DNA of 64,000 bases from Mobilitalea torta (GTDB lineage: Bacteria > Bacillota > Clostridia > Lachnospirales > Lachnospiraceae). This document shows, in pieces, positions 50,164-59,663 of the stretch. The stretch spans positions 186,001 through 250,000 of the forward strand of contig NZ_JBNPXH010000007.1 of the NCBI RefSeq assembly GCF_050433395.1, in the 5' to 3' direction. The notes beneath the pieces were generated by a model. The model searched no databases and had not been told where the DNA came from. It worked only from the letters and a program-made list of their open reading frames with translations. Both the position numbers and the translations under genes were made by a program. Each line of letters begins with the position of its first letter. Positions within the stretch are counted from its first letter, which is position 1.

Positions 50164-51792
50164 ATGTTTAAAAAAATGCTGGCATTATTATTGGTTATGG
50201 CTCTCGCTATGACCGGCTTTACCGCCTGCTCAGGCAAGGAGTCCGGTAAGGACAGCAAAGAAGGCGGCACACCGACAAAAGAAGCTGCCAAGGATAACCC
50301 AAAGGAAGACGATAAACCTGGCACTGCGGAATCAACCCTTACCTACAAGGGGCATGATATTTCCGAGCCGCTCACGCTGACGGCATATGTTTTGGGGGAT
50401 CTGCCGACGGACGGGCAAATGGTTTATGACAAAGTGAATGAAATATTAAAGGAGACCATTAACGCAACCATCGAGTGGAAATACCTTTCCTGGTCGGAGC
50501 ACGGCACAAAGTATCCTCTGCTCTTTACAAGCCAGGAGGATTTTGACCTCATCTTCACGGCTCCCTTATGGGCCCATTATGAGGAGACAGTAGGAATGGG
50601 CGGCTTTGAGCCTCTGACTCCGGAGTTCGTGCAGAAATATGCTCCCGAGCTCTGGGAGGTGGTACCGGAAGAGGCATGGAATCAGACCAAGGTTGACGGC
50701 ACCTCCTACTGTGTTCCTTCCTCCGAAGCGGTTCTGCGTTCCGATGTAAATGCAGTGCGCGGCGACCTTATGGAAAAGGCCGGGATAGAAGACATCACCA
50801 CCTTTGACGAATTGCTTAAATTCTTTGACTGGGTGGCAACCCATCAGAGCGAAACAGGCGTATCACCCTTAGGCGCAGCTACCGGTGGTTTCCTTTACAG
50901 CTATTTCGGACATAATGACTTGACACTCCTGTCCGGTATGCCCTATGAAATACTGTATTACAACTATCTTGATCCTACTAACACGGAAGTGGAATATCTG
51001 CTGGATCAGGATTGGTTTAAGAGCTATTGCGAGGATATGAAGAAGTACTTCGAAGCCGGATGGTGGTCACAGGACAGCCTTGCTTCGGGAAGCACCTTCC
51101 AGGAGAACTTCCTGCGGGGCGAAGCAGCTACCTTTAGCTGGAACATTGGCTCAGTCATCAATTTCCTCCGTCAGGCCGACGCAGAACATCCGGACTGGAA
51201 GGTGACCTTCGTTGATCCGGAACTGAACGGATATAAATGGGTTGAGTCCTATAATAACAATGATATGGCAATTAACGCATTCAGCTCCAAAAAGGAGAGA
51301 GCGATGATGGCCCTGAACGAATTGTATTGCAATAAGGAAGCAAACCGCCTGATCCGCTATGGTGTCGAAGGCGTGCATTATAACCTGGTTGATGATACCC
51401 ATTATTCCATGACAGAGCAGAACGGCAATTATCCCATCGGCGGAAACTGTCCCTCCTGGGCACTGAAAAACCCCAATTTTGCTTTGGAGCAGTATATTGA
51501 AAATCCTACCGTATACGAGTTGAAGGAGCGGGAAGTCCGTAAGGTTTGGGAGCAGCATCAGGTGCCCGCACACCCCATCAACCAGTTTACACTGGATACG
51601 ACCAACATTACCACACAGATCGCGATGATCACCACATTGAAAGACCAGTATTTCACTCCTTTGATCAGCGGTATGGCAGGAGATGTGGATACAGCAATTG
51701 AAAATCTGCGTACACAGCTGGAGAAGGCAGGAATTCAGGACGTTATCGCGGAAGCGGAGCGTCAGATTAAGGATTATGTAGCGAATAAATAA
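50164..51792 (+). CDS. Sugar-binding lipoprotein 1
   Basis: A 542-aa extracellular binding protein of family 1/LplA type. The lipobox is TGFTACSG, followed by a Lys/Glu/Gly linker (about 25-55). The core contains paired lobes with many aromatic residues suited to oligosaccharide binding. aaggaggagatcaa lies before the ATG. The intercistronic hairpin after its stop probably stabilises this part of the transcript. It likely delivers galactan fragments to the permeases. Confidence 0.92.
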   Translation: MFKKMLALLLVMALAMTGFTACSGKESGKDSKEGGTPTKEAAKDNPKEDDKPGTAESTLTYKGHDISEPLTLTAYVLGDLPTDGQMVYDKVNEILKETINATIEWKYLSWSEHGTKYPLLFTSQEDFDLIFTAPLWAHYEETVGMGGFEPLTPEFVQKYAPELWEVVPEEAWNQTKVDGTSYCVPSSEAVLRSDVNAVRGDLMEKAGIEDITTFDELLKFFDWVATHQSETGVSPLGAATGGFLYSYFGHNDLTLLSGMPYEILYYNYLDPTNTEVEYLLDQDWFKSYCEDMKKYFEAGWWSQDSLASGSTFQENFLRGEAATFSWNIGSVINFLRQADAEHPDWKVTFVDPELNGYKWVESYNNNDMAINAFSSKKERAMMALNELYCNKEANRLIRYGVEGVHYNLVDDTHYSMTEQNGNYPIGGNCPSWALKNPNFALEQYIENPTVYELKEREVRKVWEQHQVPAHPINQFTLDTTNITTQIAMITTLKDQYFTPLISGMAGDVDTAIENLRTQLEKAGIQDVIAEAERQIKDYVANK

Positions 51793-51800
51793 AAAATAAG

Positions 51801-51828
51801 TATCCCCCGTCTGAAAAGGCGGGGGATA
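51801..51828 (+). terminator. Intercistronic GC-rich stem-loop
   Basis: tatcccccg and cgggggata pair around a short loop, without a following T-run. It lies between the binding protein and GH53 genes, where such loops often stabilise upstream mRNA or attenuate read-through. Confidence 0.6.
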
Positions 51829-51848
51829 TAGTCAGGAGAAGGCAGCTT

Positions 51849-52928
51849 ATGAGTGAATTTATTAAAGGCGTGGATATTTCATTTCTGGAGGAACAGCTGA
51901 AGCAAGGCGCAGTATTTAAAGATTGTGACAAAACACCGGCTCCAATCTATACATTGCTTAAAAAATACGGGGTAAACGGTGTCCGTTTCCGTATATGGAA
52001 TGAGCCCCAACATGTTTTACAGTCCGGAGGGCATTGTTCTGTTGAAAAGACCCTTGCCGCCGCCAAAATCGCAAAGGAAAACGGCATGAACATCCTGCTT
52101 GATTTTCATTATTCGGATTTTTGGGCGGACCCGCAGCAGCAAAATAAACCGAAGGCATGGGAAAACCTCACTTTTGACCAGCTGGTTCAGGCGGTGTATG
52201 ATTTTACGAAAGAGACCCTGCTGAGGTTCACAGCGGAGAATGCAATGCCGGACATGGTGCAAATCGGAAATGAAATACGCAACGGTATGCTTTGGGAAGA
52301 CGGCATGATTGCCGATATGATCCGGCTGGGAGACGAATCCCACGGCAAGGTGAGCAGCGTTCACGGAAAGCCCACGAATTACAGCAATCTGGCAAAGCTG
52401 GTAAATGCCGGAATGCTTGCTGTCAAAGATGCCTGCAAGGACCGTGTTAAGATCATGATCCACCTTGACGAAGGCGCTAATTATTCCTTATTATCAGAAT
52501 GGTTTGATCAAATGAATGCGAATCAGATGGAGGATTTTGACGTCATAGGTTTGTCGTATTACCCGCATTTTCATGGTAAAATTGAAAATCTGGAGGAAAC
52601 GGTGAATAAGCTTGCGCTGCGCTATGAAAAGCCAATTTATATAGTGGAGACGGCACATCCCTGGCGCTTCCTGGAAGAGGGCTTTGTGCCGAAGGAAGAG
52701 CTGGAGAAAAACGGTTATCCTGCTACGCCGGAAGGACAAAAAGACATGCTGGATAGGGTGTTTGATATCGCAGCGAATATTCCGAAGGGATTGGGCCGGG
52801 GGGTATACTACTGGGAACCGGCCATTATTGCTGCTGATTCCGGATATGCGGCCAATATGGGCATTTTTGATGAAAAGGGTGTGGCATTGCCTTCCATTGA
52901 GAGCTTCCGGTTCACTGTATCAAAATAG
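51849..52928 (+). CDS. GH53 endo-beta-1,4-galactanase, intracellular
   Basis: A 359-aa clan GH-A enzyme of family 53. GVDISFLEEQL and GVRFRIWNEP open the barrel. Glu142 in QIGNEIRNG is the expected acid/base and Glu267 in YIVETAHPW the nucleophile. There is no signal peptide, so it should act in the cytoplasm on imported galacto-oligosaccharides rather than on polymer outside. It is the last gene of importer operon 1. ggagaaggcagctt precedes the ATG. Confidence 0.92.
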   Translation: MSEFIKGVDISFLEEQLKQGAVFKDCDKTPAPIYTLLKKYGVNGVRFRIWNEPQHVLQSGGHCSVEKTLAAAKIAKENGMNILLDFHYSDFWADPQQQNKPKAWENLTFDQLVQAVYDFTKETLLRFTAENAMPDMVQIGNEIRNGMLWEDGMIADMIRLGDESHGKVSSVHGKPTNYSNLAKLVNAGMLAVKDACKDRVKIMIHLDEGANYSLLSEWFDQMNANQMEDFDVIGLSYYPHFHGKIENLEETVNKLALRYEKPIYIVETAHPWRFLEEGFVPKEELEKNGYPATPEGQKDMLDRVFDIAANIPKGLGRGVYYWEPAIIAADSGYAANMGIFDEKGVALPSIESFRFTVSK

Positions 52929-52958
52929 AATTACCATTGATCCAGATCATTCATGCTT

Positions 52959-53006
52959 CCTTCTAAGTATACAAGGGAAATAAGAGAAACTTGTTTTCTT
53001 AGAAGG
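52959..53006 (+). terminator. Probable terminator after the GH53 gene
   Basis: Outer arms ccttctaag and cttagaagg, with an inner acaag/cttgt pair, about 30 bp after the stop. There is no strong T-run. Confidence 0.5.
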
Positions 53007-53089
53007 GGGCTTTTGTGTTATAGTAGTGATAACGGGATTTATATTACTGAGTTTGAGGAAATTTGAGAAAAAGAGAGGACAGACAGAGA

Positions 53090-55261
53090 ATGGACAATAC
53101 GATTATAATTACAGGACATAAGAGGACTCCCGTCCCGCATCCCATGAGGGGAAAGGATGCCAGCGGGAATCTGTATGAGGTCGATAACATCAGCTTTCTG
53201 AAGAATGGCAAACGTTTCTATCCGGTGATGGGAGAATTTCATTTTTCCCGGTATGAGCCGGAGGACTGGGAGGAAGAGCTGCAAAAGATCCGGGCCGGAG
53301 GCGTGGGCATTGCCGCTACCTATGTATTCTGGATTCATCATGAGGAGAAGGAAGGGGAATGGGATTTTACCGGCTGCCGGAACTTAAAAGGCTTTCTGCA
53401 GACCTGTAAAAAGGTAGGAATGCCCGTATGGCTCCGTATCGGACCCTGGGCTCATGGGGAATGCCGAAACGGAGGCTTCCCGGATTGGCTGGTTTCAGAT
53501 GGCGCTCCGGTACGCACAAATCATCCTGTCTACCTGGAGAGAGTAAAGAAATTCTATAACAAGCTTGGCGAGCAGGCAGAAGGGATGATGTGCAAGGACG
53601 GAGGCCCTGTTATCGGCATTCAGCTGGAAAATGAATACGGTCATTGCGGCGGACCTTCGGATGTAAACGAAGGGATGGATCACCTGCGGATGCTGAAAAA
53701 GCTGGCCCTGGAAGCCGGGTTTGCCGTACCCTATTATACGGCTACCGGATGGGGGGGTGCCTATGTGGTGGATGGGGAAACCCTTCCGGTTCTTGGCGGT
53801 TATGTGGATGCCCCCTGGGCGGAGCATGTTCAGGATATGCCTGCCAATGAAAACTTTATCTTTTCTTCTTATAAACAGGATGACAACATTGGATCTGATT
53901 TAAAAAGGGAAACGAGCCATAATTTCACCTTTGATATTCATATAAGCCCTTATCTGACTGCGGAATTAGGAGGCGGTCTTCAGGTGACCAGCCACAGAAG
54001 AACCTACCCCTGGCCGGAGGATATAGAGGCCCAGTCCCTGTGTATGCTGGGAAGCGGCGCCAATCTGCTTGGGTATTATATGTACCATGGCGGGATCAAT
54101 CCGGATGGGAAATATACGACTTTGCAGGAAACCAGGGCTACCGGTTATAACAACGACCTTCCGGTAAAAAGCTACGATTTTCAGACCTGTATCAAGGAAT
54201 CGGGAGAAATAAACGCCAGCTTTGGCAGGCTGAAGAAGCTGCATCTTTTGCTTTCTGATTTTGGGGAGCTGATGGCAGGAGCGGAGACTTATTTTGCAGA
54301 AATACAGCCTGAGTCTGCCGAGGATTGTCAGACTCTCAGGACAACCGCAAGAGTGAATCATGAGGCCGGGGTAGGATTTCTTTTTATTAATAACCATCAG
54401 AGAAAGCGGAAGATGGAAGATCATAAGGACTGCAGTGTCCGTCTGATTTTTGAAGATAAGGAACTTGTCCTGTCCCACATCACGGTAAAAGGCGGAGAAT
54501 GCGCAGTAATTCCCTTCCGGCTTCCCGGGTTGAAGGAGGGCGGCAATGAAATAGCGGCAAATATGATATCCATGATTCCGGAGAAGACCAATGCATCCCT
54601 GATGTGCAGATTAGGAAGCCGTGTTTTCTTCTACTCTGATCTGGAAACGCCGTACTTCCAATGGACGGGAAATCCGGCCAATGCGTCAGTGCTTACCAGA
54701 CGGCAGGCAGACCAGGCATTTTTAACAGGGGATCGCTTATACATCATGGAAGAACCGGATAGCTGCCTGATTGAACAGGAGGGCAAAGCTTATCTGCTCA
54801 CCAAATCTGAGCGGGAAACGCTTCTCGTATATGGGGAGAGGGGCGAGGCGGAGAGCGTACAGGTTAACGCGGAAGCTGTAAAAGTACCGGTGGAATGGAG
54901 CCTGATTAAGGAAGCGAAAGCGGAAGATGGCACGGTAGACTATATTGAATACCTGATACAGATAGGCCATATCCCGGCAGATAAGCTGAATCAAGTCTAT
55001 CTGGACATTGATTATGCAGGAGACCGTGCAGAGGTGTATATCGAAGATAAGCTGGCAGATGACTGGTTTACAACCGGCGAGAAATGGCATATGGCTTTAA
55101 AGCGCTTCGGTTATCCAGGGGAGCTGGTGCTGCGTATCTATCCCAGTGATAAGCCCATTCCCAATCCTTACAATAATCAGGTTTACTATGATCTGGCTGT
55201 AAAGGAAGGCTGTGCACTTCATGAAGTAAAGGCATTACCGGAATATAAGATCGCACTCTGA
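53090..55261 (+). CDS. GH35-type beta-galactosidase
   Basis: A 723-aa enzyme with the family 35 barrel: FYPVMGEFHFSRYEPEDWEEEL, YVFWIHHEEKEGEWDF and RIGPWAHGECRNGGFPDWL. Glu182 in QLENEYG is the acid/base and Glu292 in LTAELGGG the nucleophile. Beta-sandwich domains follow from about residue 420. There is no signal peptide. It should remove terminal beta-galactose from oligosaccharides made by GH53. ATG at 53090 is preferred with agagg 11 nt upstream; a TTG at 53063 is possible but too close to its site. Confidence 0.88.
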   Translation: MDNTIIITGHKRTPVPHPMRGKDASGNLYEVDNISFLKNGKRFYPVMGEFHFSRYEPEDWEEELQKIRAGGVGIAATYVFWIHHEEKEGEWDFTGCRNLKGFLQTCKKVGMPVWLRIGPWAHGECRNGGFPDWLVSDGAPVRTNHPVYLERVKKFYNKLGEQAEGMMCKDGGPVIGIQLENEYGHCGGPSDVNEGMDHLRMLKKLALEAGFAVPYYTATGWGGAYVVDGETLPVLGGYVDAPWAEHVQDMPANENFIFSSYKQDDNIGSDLKRETSHNFTFDIHISPYLTAELGGGLQVTSHRRTYPWPEDIEAQSLCMLGSGANLLGYYMYHGGINPDGKYTTLQETRATGYNNDLPVKSYDFQTCIKESGEINASFGRLKKLHLLLSDFGELMAGAETYFAEIQPESAEDCQTLRTTARVNHEAGVGFLFINNHQRKRKMEDHKDCSVRLIFEDKELVLSHITVKGGECAVIPFRLPGLKEGGNEIAANMISMIPEKTNASLMCRLGSRVFFYSDLETPYFQWTGNPANASVLTRRQADQAFLTGDRLYIMEEPDSCLIEQEGKAYLLTKSERETLLVYGERGEAESVQVNAEAVKVPVEWSLIKEAKAEDGTVDYIEYLIQIGHIPADKLNQVYLDIDYAGDRAEVYIEDKLADDWFTTGEKWHMALKRFGYPGELVLRIYPSDKPIPNPYNNQVYYDLAVKEGCALHEVKALPEYKIAL

Positions 55262-55266
55262 TTGCA

Positions 55267-55331
55267 AATTATCATGATCAATTATCATGACTAATTATCG
55301 TGACTAATTATCATGACTAACCATCGTGACA
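55267..55331 (+). repeat. 13-bp tandem repeat, five copies
   Basis: The unit AATTATCATGACT is repeated five times head to tail, with small changes, directly between the GH35 gene and the next gene. Units begin at 55267, 55280, 55293, 55306 and 55319. Confidence 0.85.
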
Positions 55332-55359
55332 AATTAAATTTTCATGGAGGGAATGGGAT

Positions 55360-56394
55360 ATGGACAAAATTTTAGGAATCGTTTATGCTTATGATGTTAA
55401 GGACGCCTACCAGGAGCTTCTGGATATCGGATTCTCCTGGGTCAGGATGGGCATCTGCTTCCCTTGGAAGGATAAGATGTTCGGTACCTTAAGTGAAGAA
55501 TATTACCGTTGTCGAGAAGATATGGAAATAGCTCATAAGGCCGGAATTCAGATTATGCCCTCCACTCCCGGTATGGGCGGATACCGTTATGATTCAAAGC
55601 TTCAGAAGACCTATTATCAGGATGACTGGCCTGATTTTGTCGGAGAAAAAGGGAGCAAAGGGTATTATGAGAATGTGGCCGCGGCATGTGAATTCATTTG
55701 CCGGGATCTCGGAGAGATCGCAGGCGATCTGTGGCAGTGTATGAATGAAATTGATATTCCCACCTTCTCAGGTAATTACAGTATGGAGATTACAACGGGA
55801 ACGGCCCGCGCTTCCGCGGAAGGCATTGTAAGGGCTAATCCGGCCGCCAAATGCGGGATTAATCTGTCCAGGTACCATGAGGAGGGATTAAAGATAGCGG
55901 ATATGGTATACGCACCGGGTCATAAATTCGGTTATATCGGAGATGATCAGTACTTTGGTTCCTGGCAGGGCAAAACGGTGGAAAGCTGGAATGAGGTGAT
56001 TGATGCATTATACGAGAGATATCACCTGCCGGTGGTTGCCAATGAATGGGGGTATTCCTCCGGCGGAGCGGTGAAGCAGGTGAGACCGGACGCATCCCTG
56101 TTACCGGAAGGTATCCCGGATGTATGCTATGAGAAGAGCTGGTTTCATGAAGCGGAGGGGGGACATACCCAGGAGGTGCAGGCGGAATATTTAAGACGTG
56201 GTCTTCAGATTTTTGCGGAGCATCCTCACGTACTGGGAAGCTTTCTGTTTTGCTTTAAGGATGCTAAACATTGCTATCACTGCGGAGAAGAGGATTGCCC
56301 TTCCGAATGCTATTGGGGAATCACCGATGTAAACGGCAAACCTAAAAAGGCTTATGAAGCAGTAAAAACGGCAATCAAGGAATATTATCAATGA
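55360..56394 (+). CDS. Clan GH-A glycoside hydrolase, family unassigned
   Basis: A 344-aa TIM-barrel protein. Glu130 in WQCMNEIDIP and Glu229 in VVANEWGYSS sit at the ends of strands 4 and 7, the clan GH-A acid/base and nucleophile places. Other features: a cysteine-rich segment CYHCGEEDCPSEC near the C-terminus and the ending ITDVNGKPKKAYEAV. I cannot assign a family. There is no signal peptide. The context makes a galactoside or arabinoside likely. ggagggaatggga precedes the ATG. Confidence 0.75.
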   Translation: MDKILGIVYAYDVKDAYQELLDIGFSWVRMGICFPWKDKMFGTLSEEYYRCREDMEIAHKAGIQIMPSTPGMGGYRYDSKLQKTYYQDDWPDFVGEKGSKGYYENVAAACEFICRDLGEIAGDLWQCMNEIDIPTFSGNYSMEITTGTARASAEGIVRANPAAKCGINLSRYHEEGLKIADMVYAPGHKFGYIGDDQYFGSWQGKTVESWNEVIDALYERYHLPVVANEWGYSSGGAVKQVRPDASLLPEGIPDVCYEKSWFHEAEGGHTQEVQAEYLRRGLQIFAEHPHVLGSFLFCFKDAKHCYHCGEEDCPSECYWGITDVNGKPKKAYEAVKTAIKEYYQ

Positions 56395-56411
56395 TGGAAA
56401 GAGGAACTGGA

Positions 56412-57311
56412 ATGGCCGGCTATTTATTTGTATTTTTTACAGGCGAACAGGAAAGCGGAGAGCAAATCTATTTTTCCATCAGCAAGGATGGACTGCATTG
56501 GGAAGACTTAAACAAGGAGCAGCCTGTATTGTTATCTAAGATAGGCGAGGAGGGAGTACGAGACCCTTTTATTATAAAAGATGAGAAGAAAGATATCTTC
56601 TATCTCATAGCAACCGACCTGAGGATAGGCACCGGAAAGGGATGGGATACCGCCCAGTACCGGGGGAGCAGGGATTTAATTATATGGGAATCAAAGGATC
56701 TGGTACATTGGAGCGAAGCCAGAGCTTGCACGGTTGCGCCGCAAAATGCCGGCTGCGCATGGGCACCGGAAAGTATTTATGATGCGGAAAGAGATGAGTT
56801 TTTCGTCTTCTGGGCTTCCATGGTGAAATTAGAAGGGGATGCAGAGCCGAAGCAGCGGATATACGGCTCTTATACGAAGGATTTTATCAGTTTTTCAGAC
56901 GCCTTTCTTTATGCGGAAGCAAAGAACCATATGATTGATATGAATATTGTCCAGGATAACGGCTGGTACTACCGCTTTGTAAAGGATGAGACGACAAAAA
57001 AGATTCGAATCGACCGGGTGAGGGCCCTACAGAATGCAGAAGCAGAAGAGATCGCATCGGAGGTGCTGGATAACCTCTTTGCCGTAGAGGGACCGGAGGC
57101 ATATCCGCTGCCCGATGGAAGCTGGTGTCTGATTGTGGATCAGTTCGGTCTGGGGAAGGGGTATCTGCCTCTGATCAAAGAAAACCTTGCTGCCGGTGAT
57201 TTCACCATAACAAGCGGTGAAGCTTATGATCTGGGTAAATTAAAGAAACGGCATGGCGGTGTTATAAAAATAACCGACGAGGAATATAACAGGCTGAAGG
57301 AATGGTATTAA
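56412..57311 (+). CDS. GH43-like beta-propeller hydrolase
   Basis: A 299-aa five-bladed propeller protein of the GH43/GH117 type. EGVRDPFII carries the usual Asp, CAWAPESIYD a second acidic site, and AVEGPEAYPLPDGSW the expected Glu. The substrate may be arabinose or galactose side groups. ATG at 56412 with agagga upstream is preferred over the ATG at 56391 that overlaps the previous stop. There is no signal peptide. Confidence 0.85.
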   Translation: MAGYLFVFFTGEQESGEQIYFSISKDGLHWEDLNKEQPVLLSKIGEEGVRDPFIIKDEKKDIFYLIATDLRIGTGKGWDTAQYRGSRDLIIWESKDLVHWSEARACTVAPQNAGCAWAPESIYDAERDEFFVFWASMVKLEGDAEPKQRIYGSYTKDFISFSDAFLYAEAKNHMIDMNIVQDNGWYYRFVKDETTKKIRIDRVRALQNAEAEEIASEVLDNLFAVEGPEAYPLPDGSWCLIVDQFGLGKGYLPLIKENLAAGDFTITSGEAYDLGKLKKRHGGVIKITDEEYNRLKEWY

Positions 57312-57316
57312 TAAAG

Positions 57317-57355
57317 AGGCTTCCTATGATTTGTAATGTTTATCATAGGAAGCCT
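57317..57355 (+). terminator. Terminator after the GH43 gene
   Basis: Arms aggcttcctatgat and atcataggaagcct, perfect, followed by tcttt. A 12-bp direct duplication (ctttgatatctt) follows at about 57357-57380. Confidence 0.8.
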
Positions 57356-57503
57356 TCTTTGATATCTTCTTTGATATCTTTTGAGAAACCTATATTTTTG
57401 AGAAACAGGAGATTGACAAGGTTGCTCTCTGTTGTCCAAAAAACAGACCATATTTTGGGGGAATTGTACTATGTGAACAAAATATATTTGGATTTTATGC
57501 GAA

Positions 57504-57532
57504 TTGACTAAAAAACAGTATAATAGTATCAT
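57504..57532 (+). promoter_or_regulatory. Promoter of importer operon 2
   Basis: TTGACT at 57504-57509 and TATCAT at 57527-57532 with a 17-bp spacer. Downstream, half-sites TTGCAC (57558-57563), GCGCAA (57585-57590) and TTGCAC (57600-57605) resemble the LacI operator halves of operon 1. The rest of the 400-bp gap shows nothing else. Confidence 0.5.
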
Positions 57533-57712
57533 TAAGTAGAGGGATGAATAAGATAAATTGCACTAAATATTGTTGAATTAATAAGCGCAACTTTAAAAAT
57601 TGCACATTTTCATTTCGAAGAACCACTACGGCTGTAAAAGGGAGTGGAAGGAGAAAAACACAGGAGGCTGCATAAGGAAATCGTAAAGAAACCACTAGGA
57701 AAGGGAGATAAG

Positions 57713-58657
57713 ATGAGAAATGGATTGAGTGAAAAACGGTATAAGGTACCATTCCTTAAGACCGTAAGAAAGCATTGGATGCTGCTGGCCATGCTGGTTC
57801 CGGCACTTCTGTATGTGATTATTTTCTCGTATATACCCATGACAGGTATCGTATTGGCATTTAAGAATTACCAGTATAAGGGAGGTATCTATGGGTCCCC
57901 CTGGATCGGGCTGGACAACTTCAGGGCACTGATGATTGCGGGAAAGCTGGGGCAGGTAACACGCAACACCTTGCTGTACAATATTGCCTTTCTTATATTG
58001 GGCGTGCTTTTTGAGATGGGCGGTGCGATATTGCTGAACGAGCTCTTCGGCAAATGGTTCAAGAAGATTGCCCAGTCCTTTATGTTTTTACCTTATTTCA
58101 TCAGCTGGGTTGTGGCCGGTGCCATCATGTACAACATCTTCAATTATGAGCGGGGCGTATTCAACCACCTTTTGAATATGCTGGGGATGAATTCCTTCGA
58201 TCTGTATAACACGCCGGGAGCCTGGATTGTTGTTCTGATTTTCTTAAAGATATGGAAACAGACAGGATATGGGTCCGTCGTATATCTGGCGGCGATTACC
58301 GGGCTGGACCAGGAGATGTTTGAAGCCTCCGCCATAGACGGAGCCAGTGCATGGCAGAAAATCCGATACATTACCATCCCTTCCCTGATCCCCACCATGA
58401 TGATACTGGTGCTCCTGGGGATCGGCAATATTTTCAGAGGCGATTTCGGCCTGTTCTATCAGACGGTGAAGAGCAGCGCGCTGCTGCAGCCGGTGACGGA
58501 TGTTATCGATACCTATGTGTTCCGGCTATTGGTTACCAACAGCGATATCGGCGTATCAGCCGCTGCCGGATTATATCAATCGGTGCTTTGCTTTGTGACA
58601 ATTATGGTCTGTAACAGGCTGGTCAAGAAAATGAACCCGGATTATGCCCTGTATTAA
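57713..58657 (+). CDS. Sugar ABC transporter permease 3 (LplB type)
   Basis: A 314-aa permease, paralogous to that at 48260 (PALLYVIIFSYIPMTGIVLAFKNYQYKGGIYGSPW). The ATPase contact loop is FEASAIDGASAWQKIRYITIP. ATG at 57713 follows aaagggagataag and is better supported than the start 69 nt upstream. It opens importer operon 2. Confidence 0.92.
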   Translation: MRNGLSEKRYKVPFLKTVRKHWMLLAMLVPALLYVIIFSYIPMTGIVLAFKNYQYKGGIYGSPWIGLDNFRALMIAGKLGQVTRNTLLYNIAFLILGVLFEMGGAILLNELFGKWFKKIAQSFMFLPYFISWVVAGAIMYNIFNYERGVFNHLLNMLGMNSFDLYNTPGAWIVVLIFLKIWKQTGYGSVVYLAAITGLDQEMFEASAIDGASAWQKIRYITIPSLIPTMMILVLLGIGNIFRGDFGLFYQTVKSSALLQPVTDVIDTYVFRLLVTNSDIGVSAAAGLYQSVLCFVTIMVCNRLVKKMNPDYALY

Positions 58658-58674
58658 GGAAGGAGAGCAAGGCT

Positions 58675-59583
58675 ATGTCAAATAGAATGATACCTCATGG
58701 CAGGCGCATGAGCAGGGATACTCTTACGGTCAATGTGCTGGGCTATGTGCTGATCGGTTTATTCGCACTGATTTGCGTAATTCCCTTTTACCTCATTATT
58801 GTGGCGTCCTTTACGTCGGAGGGCTCGCTGATCCGCAACGGATATCCTCTGATCCCCACGGACTTCAGTGTGCAGAGTTACCTTCTGTGTCTGAAGAATC
58901 CCATTTCCATACTGAAGGCTTACGGAACTACCATTGGTGTCACCGCTGCCGGCACGGCAATATCCGTATTTGTGGCGTCTATGACGGGATATGTGCTGTC
59001 GCGCAAGGATTTCCCCTGGCGCAACAAGCTTTCTTTCTTCTTTTTCTTCACCACATTATTTAATGGGGGACTGGTGCCTTGGTATATGCTGTGCGTGCGT
59101 TACCTGCATTTTAAGAATTCCTACCTGGGGGTTCTGCTGCCGCTGATGTTCTCCGTATGGAATATGATTATTGCAAAATCCTTTATGAACGGCATTCCCA
59201 GCGCCATCAGCGAATCAGCCAAGATGGACGGAGCAAATGATTTCATAATTTTCCTCCGCCTGATCCTGCCCCTGAGTAAGCCCCTGCTGGCAACCTTAAG
59301 CCTGTTCGCGGCGCTGGCCTACTGGAACGACTGGTATAATTGCATGCTGTATATTACAGATACCAATATGTTTACCCTGCAGTACTATCTGCAGAGGATG
59401 CTGGGAAGCGCGGAAGCCATGCGGCTTGTGGCGGAGAAATCGGGTATCGCACTTCCGTCCGTGCCTCTGGAGAGCATGAAGATGGCCATGACGGTCATCG
59501 CCACCGGACCTATTGTGCTTTTGTATCCCTTTGTGCAGCGCTATTTCGTCAAGGGTCTTACCATTGGAGCAGTCAAAGGATGA
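58675..59583 (+). CDS. Sugar ABC transporter permease 4 (YtcP type)
   Basis: A 302-aa permease paralogous to that at 49205, with six spans, the ATPase contact loop ISESAKMDGANDFIIFLRLILP and the same tail (VKGLTIGAVKG). aaggagagcaaggct precedes the ATG. Like operon 1, operon 2 lacks its own ATPase. Confidence 0.92.
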   Translation: MSNRMIPHGRRMSRDTLTVNVLGYVLIGLFALICVIPFYLIIVASFTSEGSLIRNGYPLIPTDFSVQSYLLCLKNPISILKAYGTTIGVTAAGTAISVFVASMTGYVLSRKDFPWRNKLSFFFFFTTLFNGGLVPWYMLCVRYLHFKNSYLGVLLPLMFSVWNMIIAKSFMNGIPSAISESAKMDGANDFIIFLRLILPLSKPLLATLSLFAALAYWNDWYNCMLYITDTNMFTLQYYLQRMLGSAEAMRLVAEKSGIALPSVPLESMKMAMTVIATGPIVLLYPFVQRYFVKGLTIGAVKG

Positions 59584-59663
59584 CTACAGGCCCGGTATCA
59601 GATCAGAGATCGTGTATCCGAAGCAATTCCTGCTTCAGAACATATAAAAAAGGAGAGAGGATC

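Noticed and set aside
55267..55331. A CRISPR array
   Set aside because: The units are 13 bp, head to tail, without spacers, and no cas gene is nearby.
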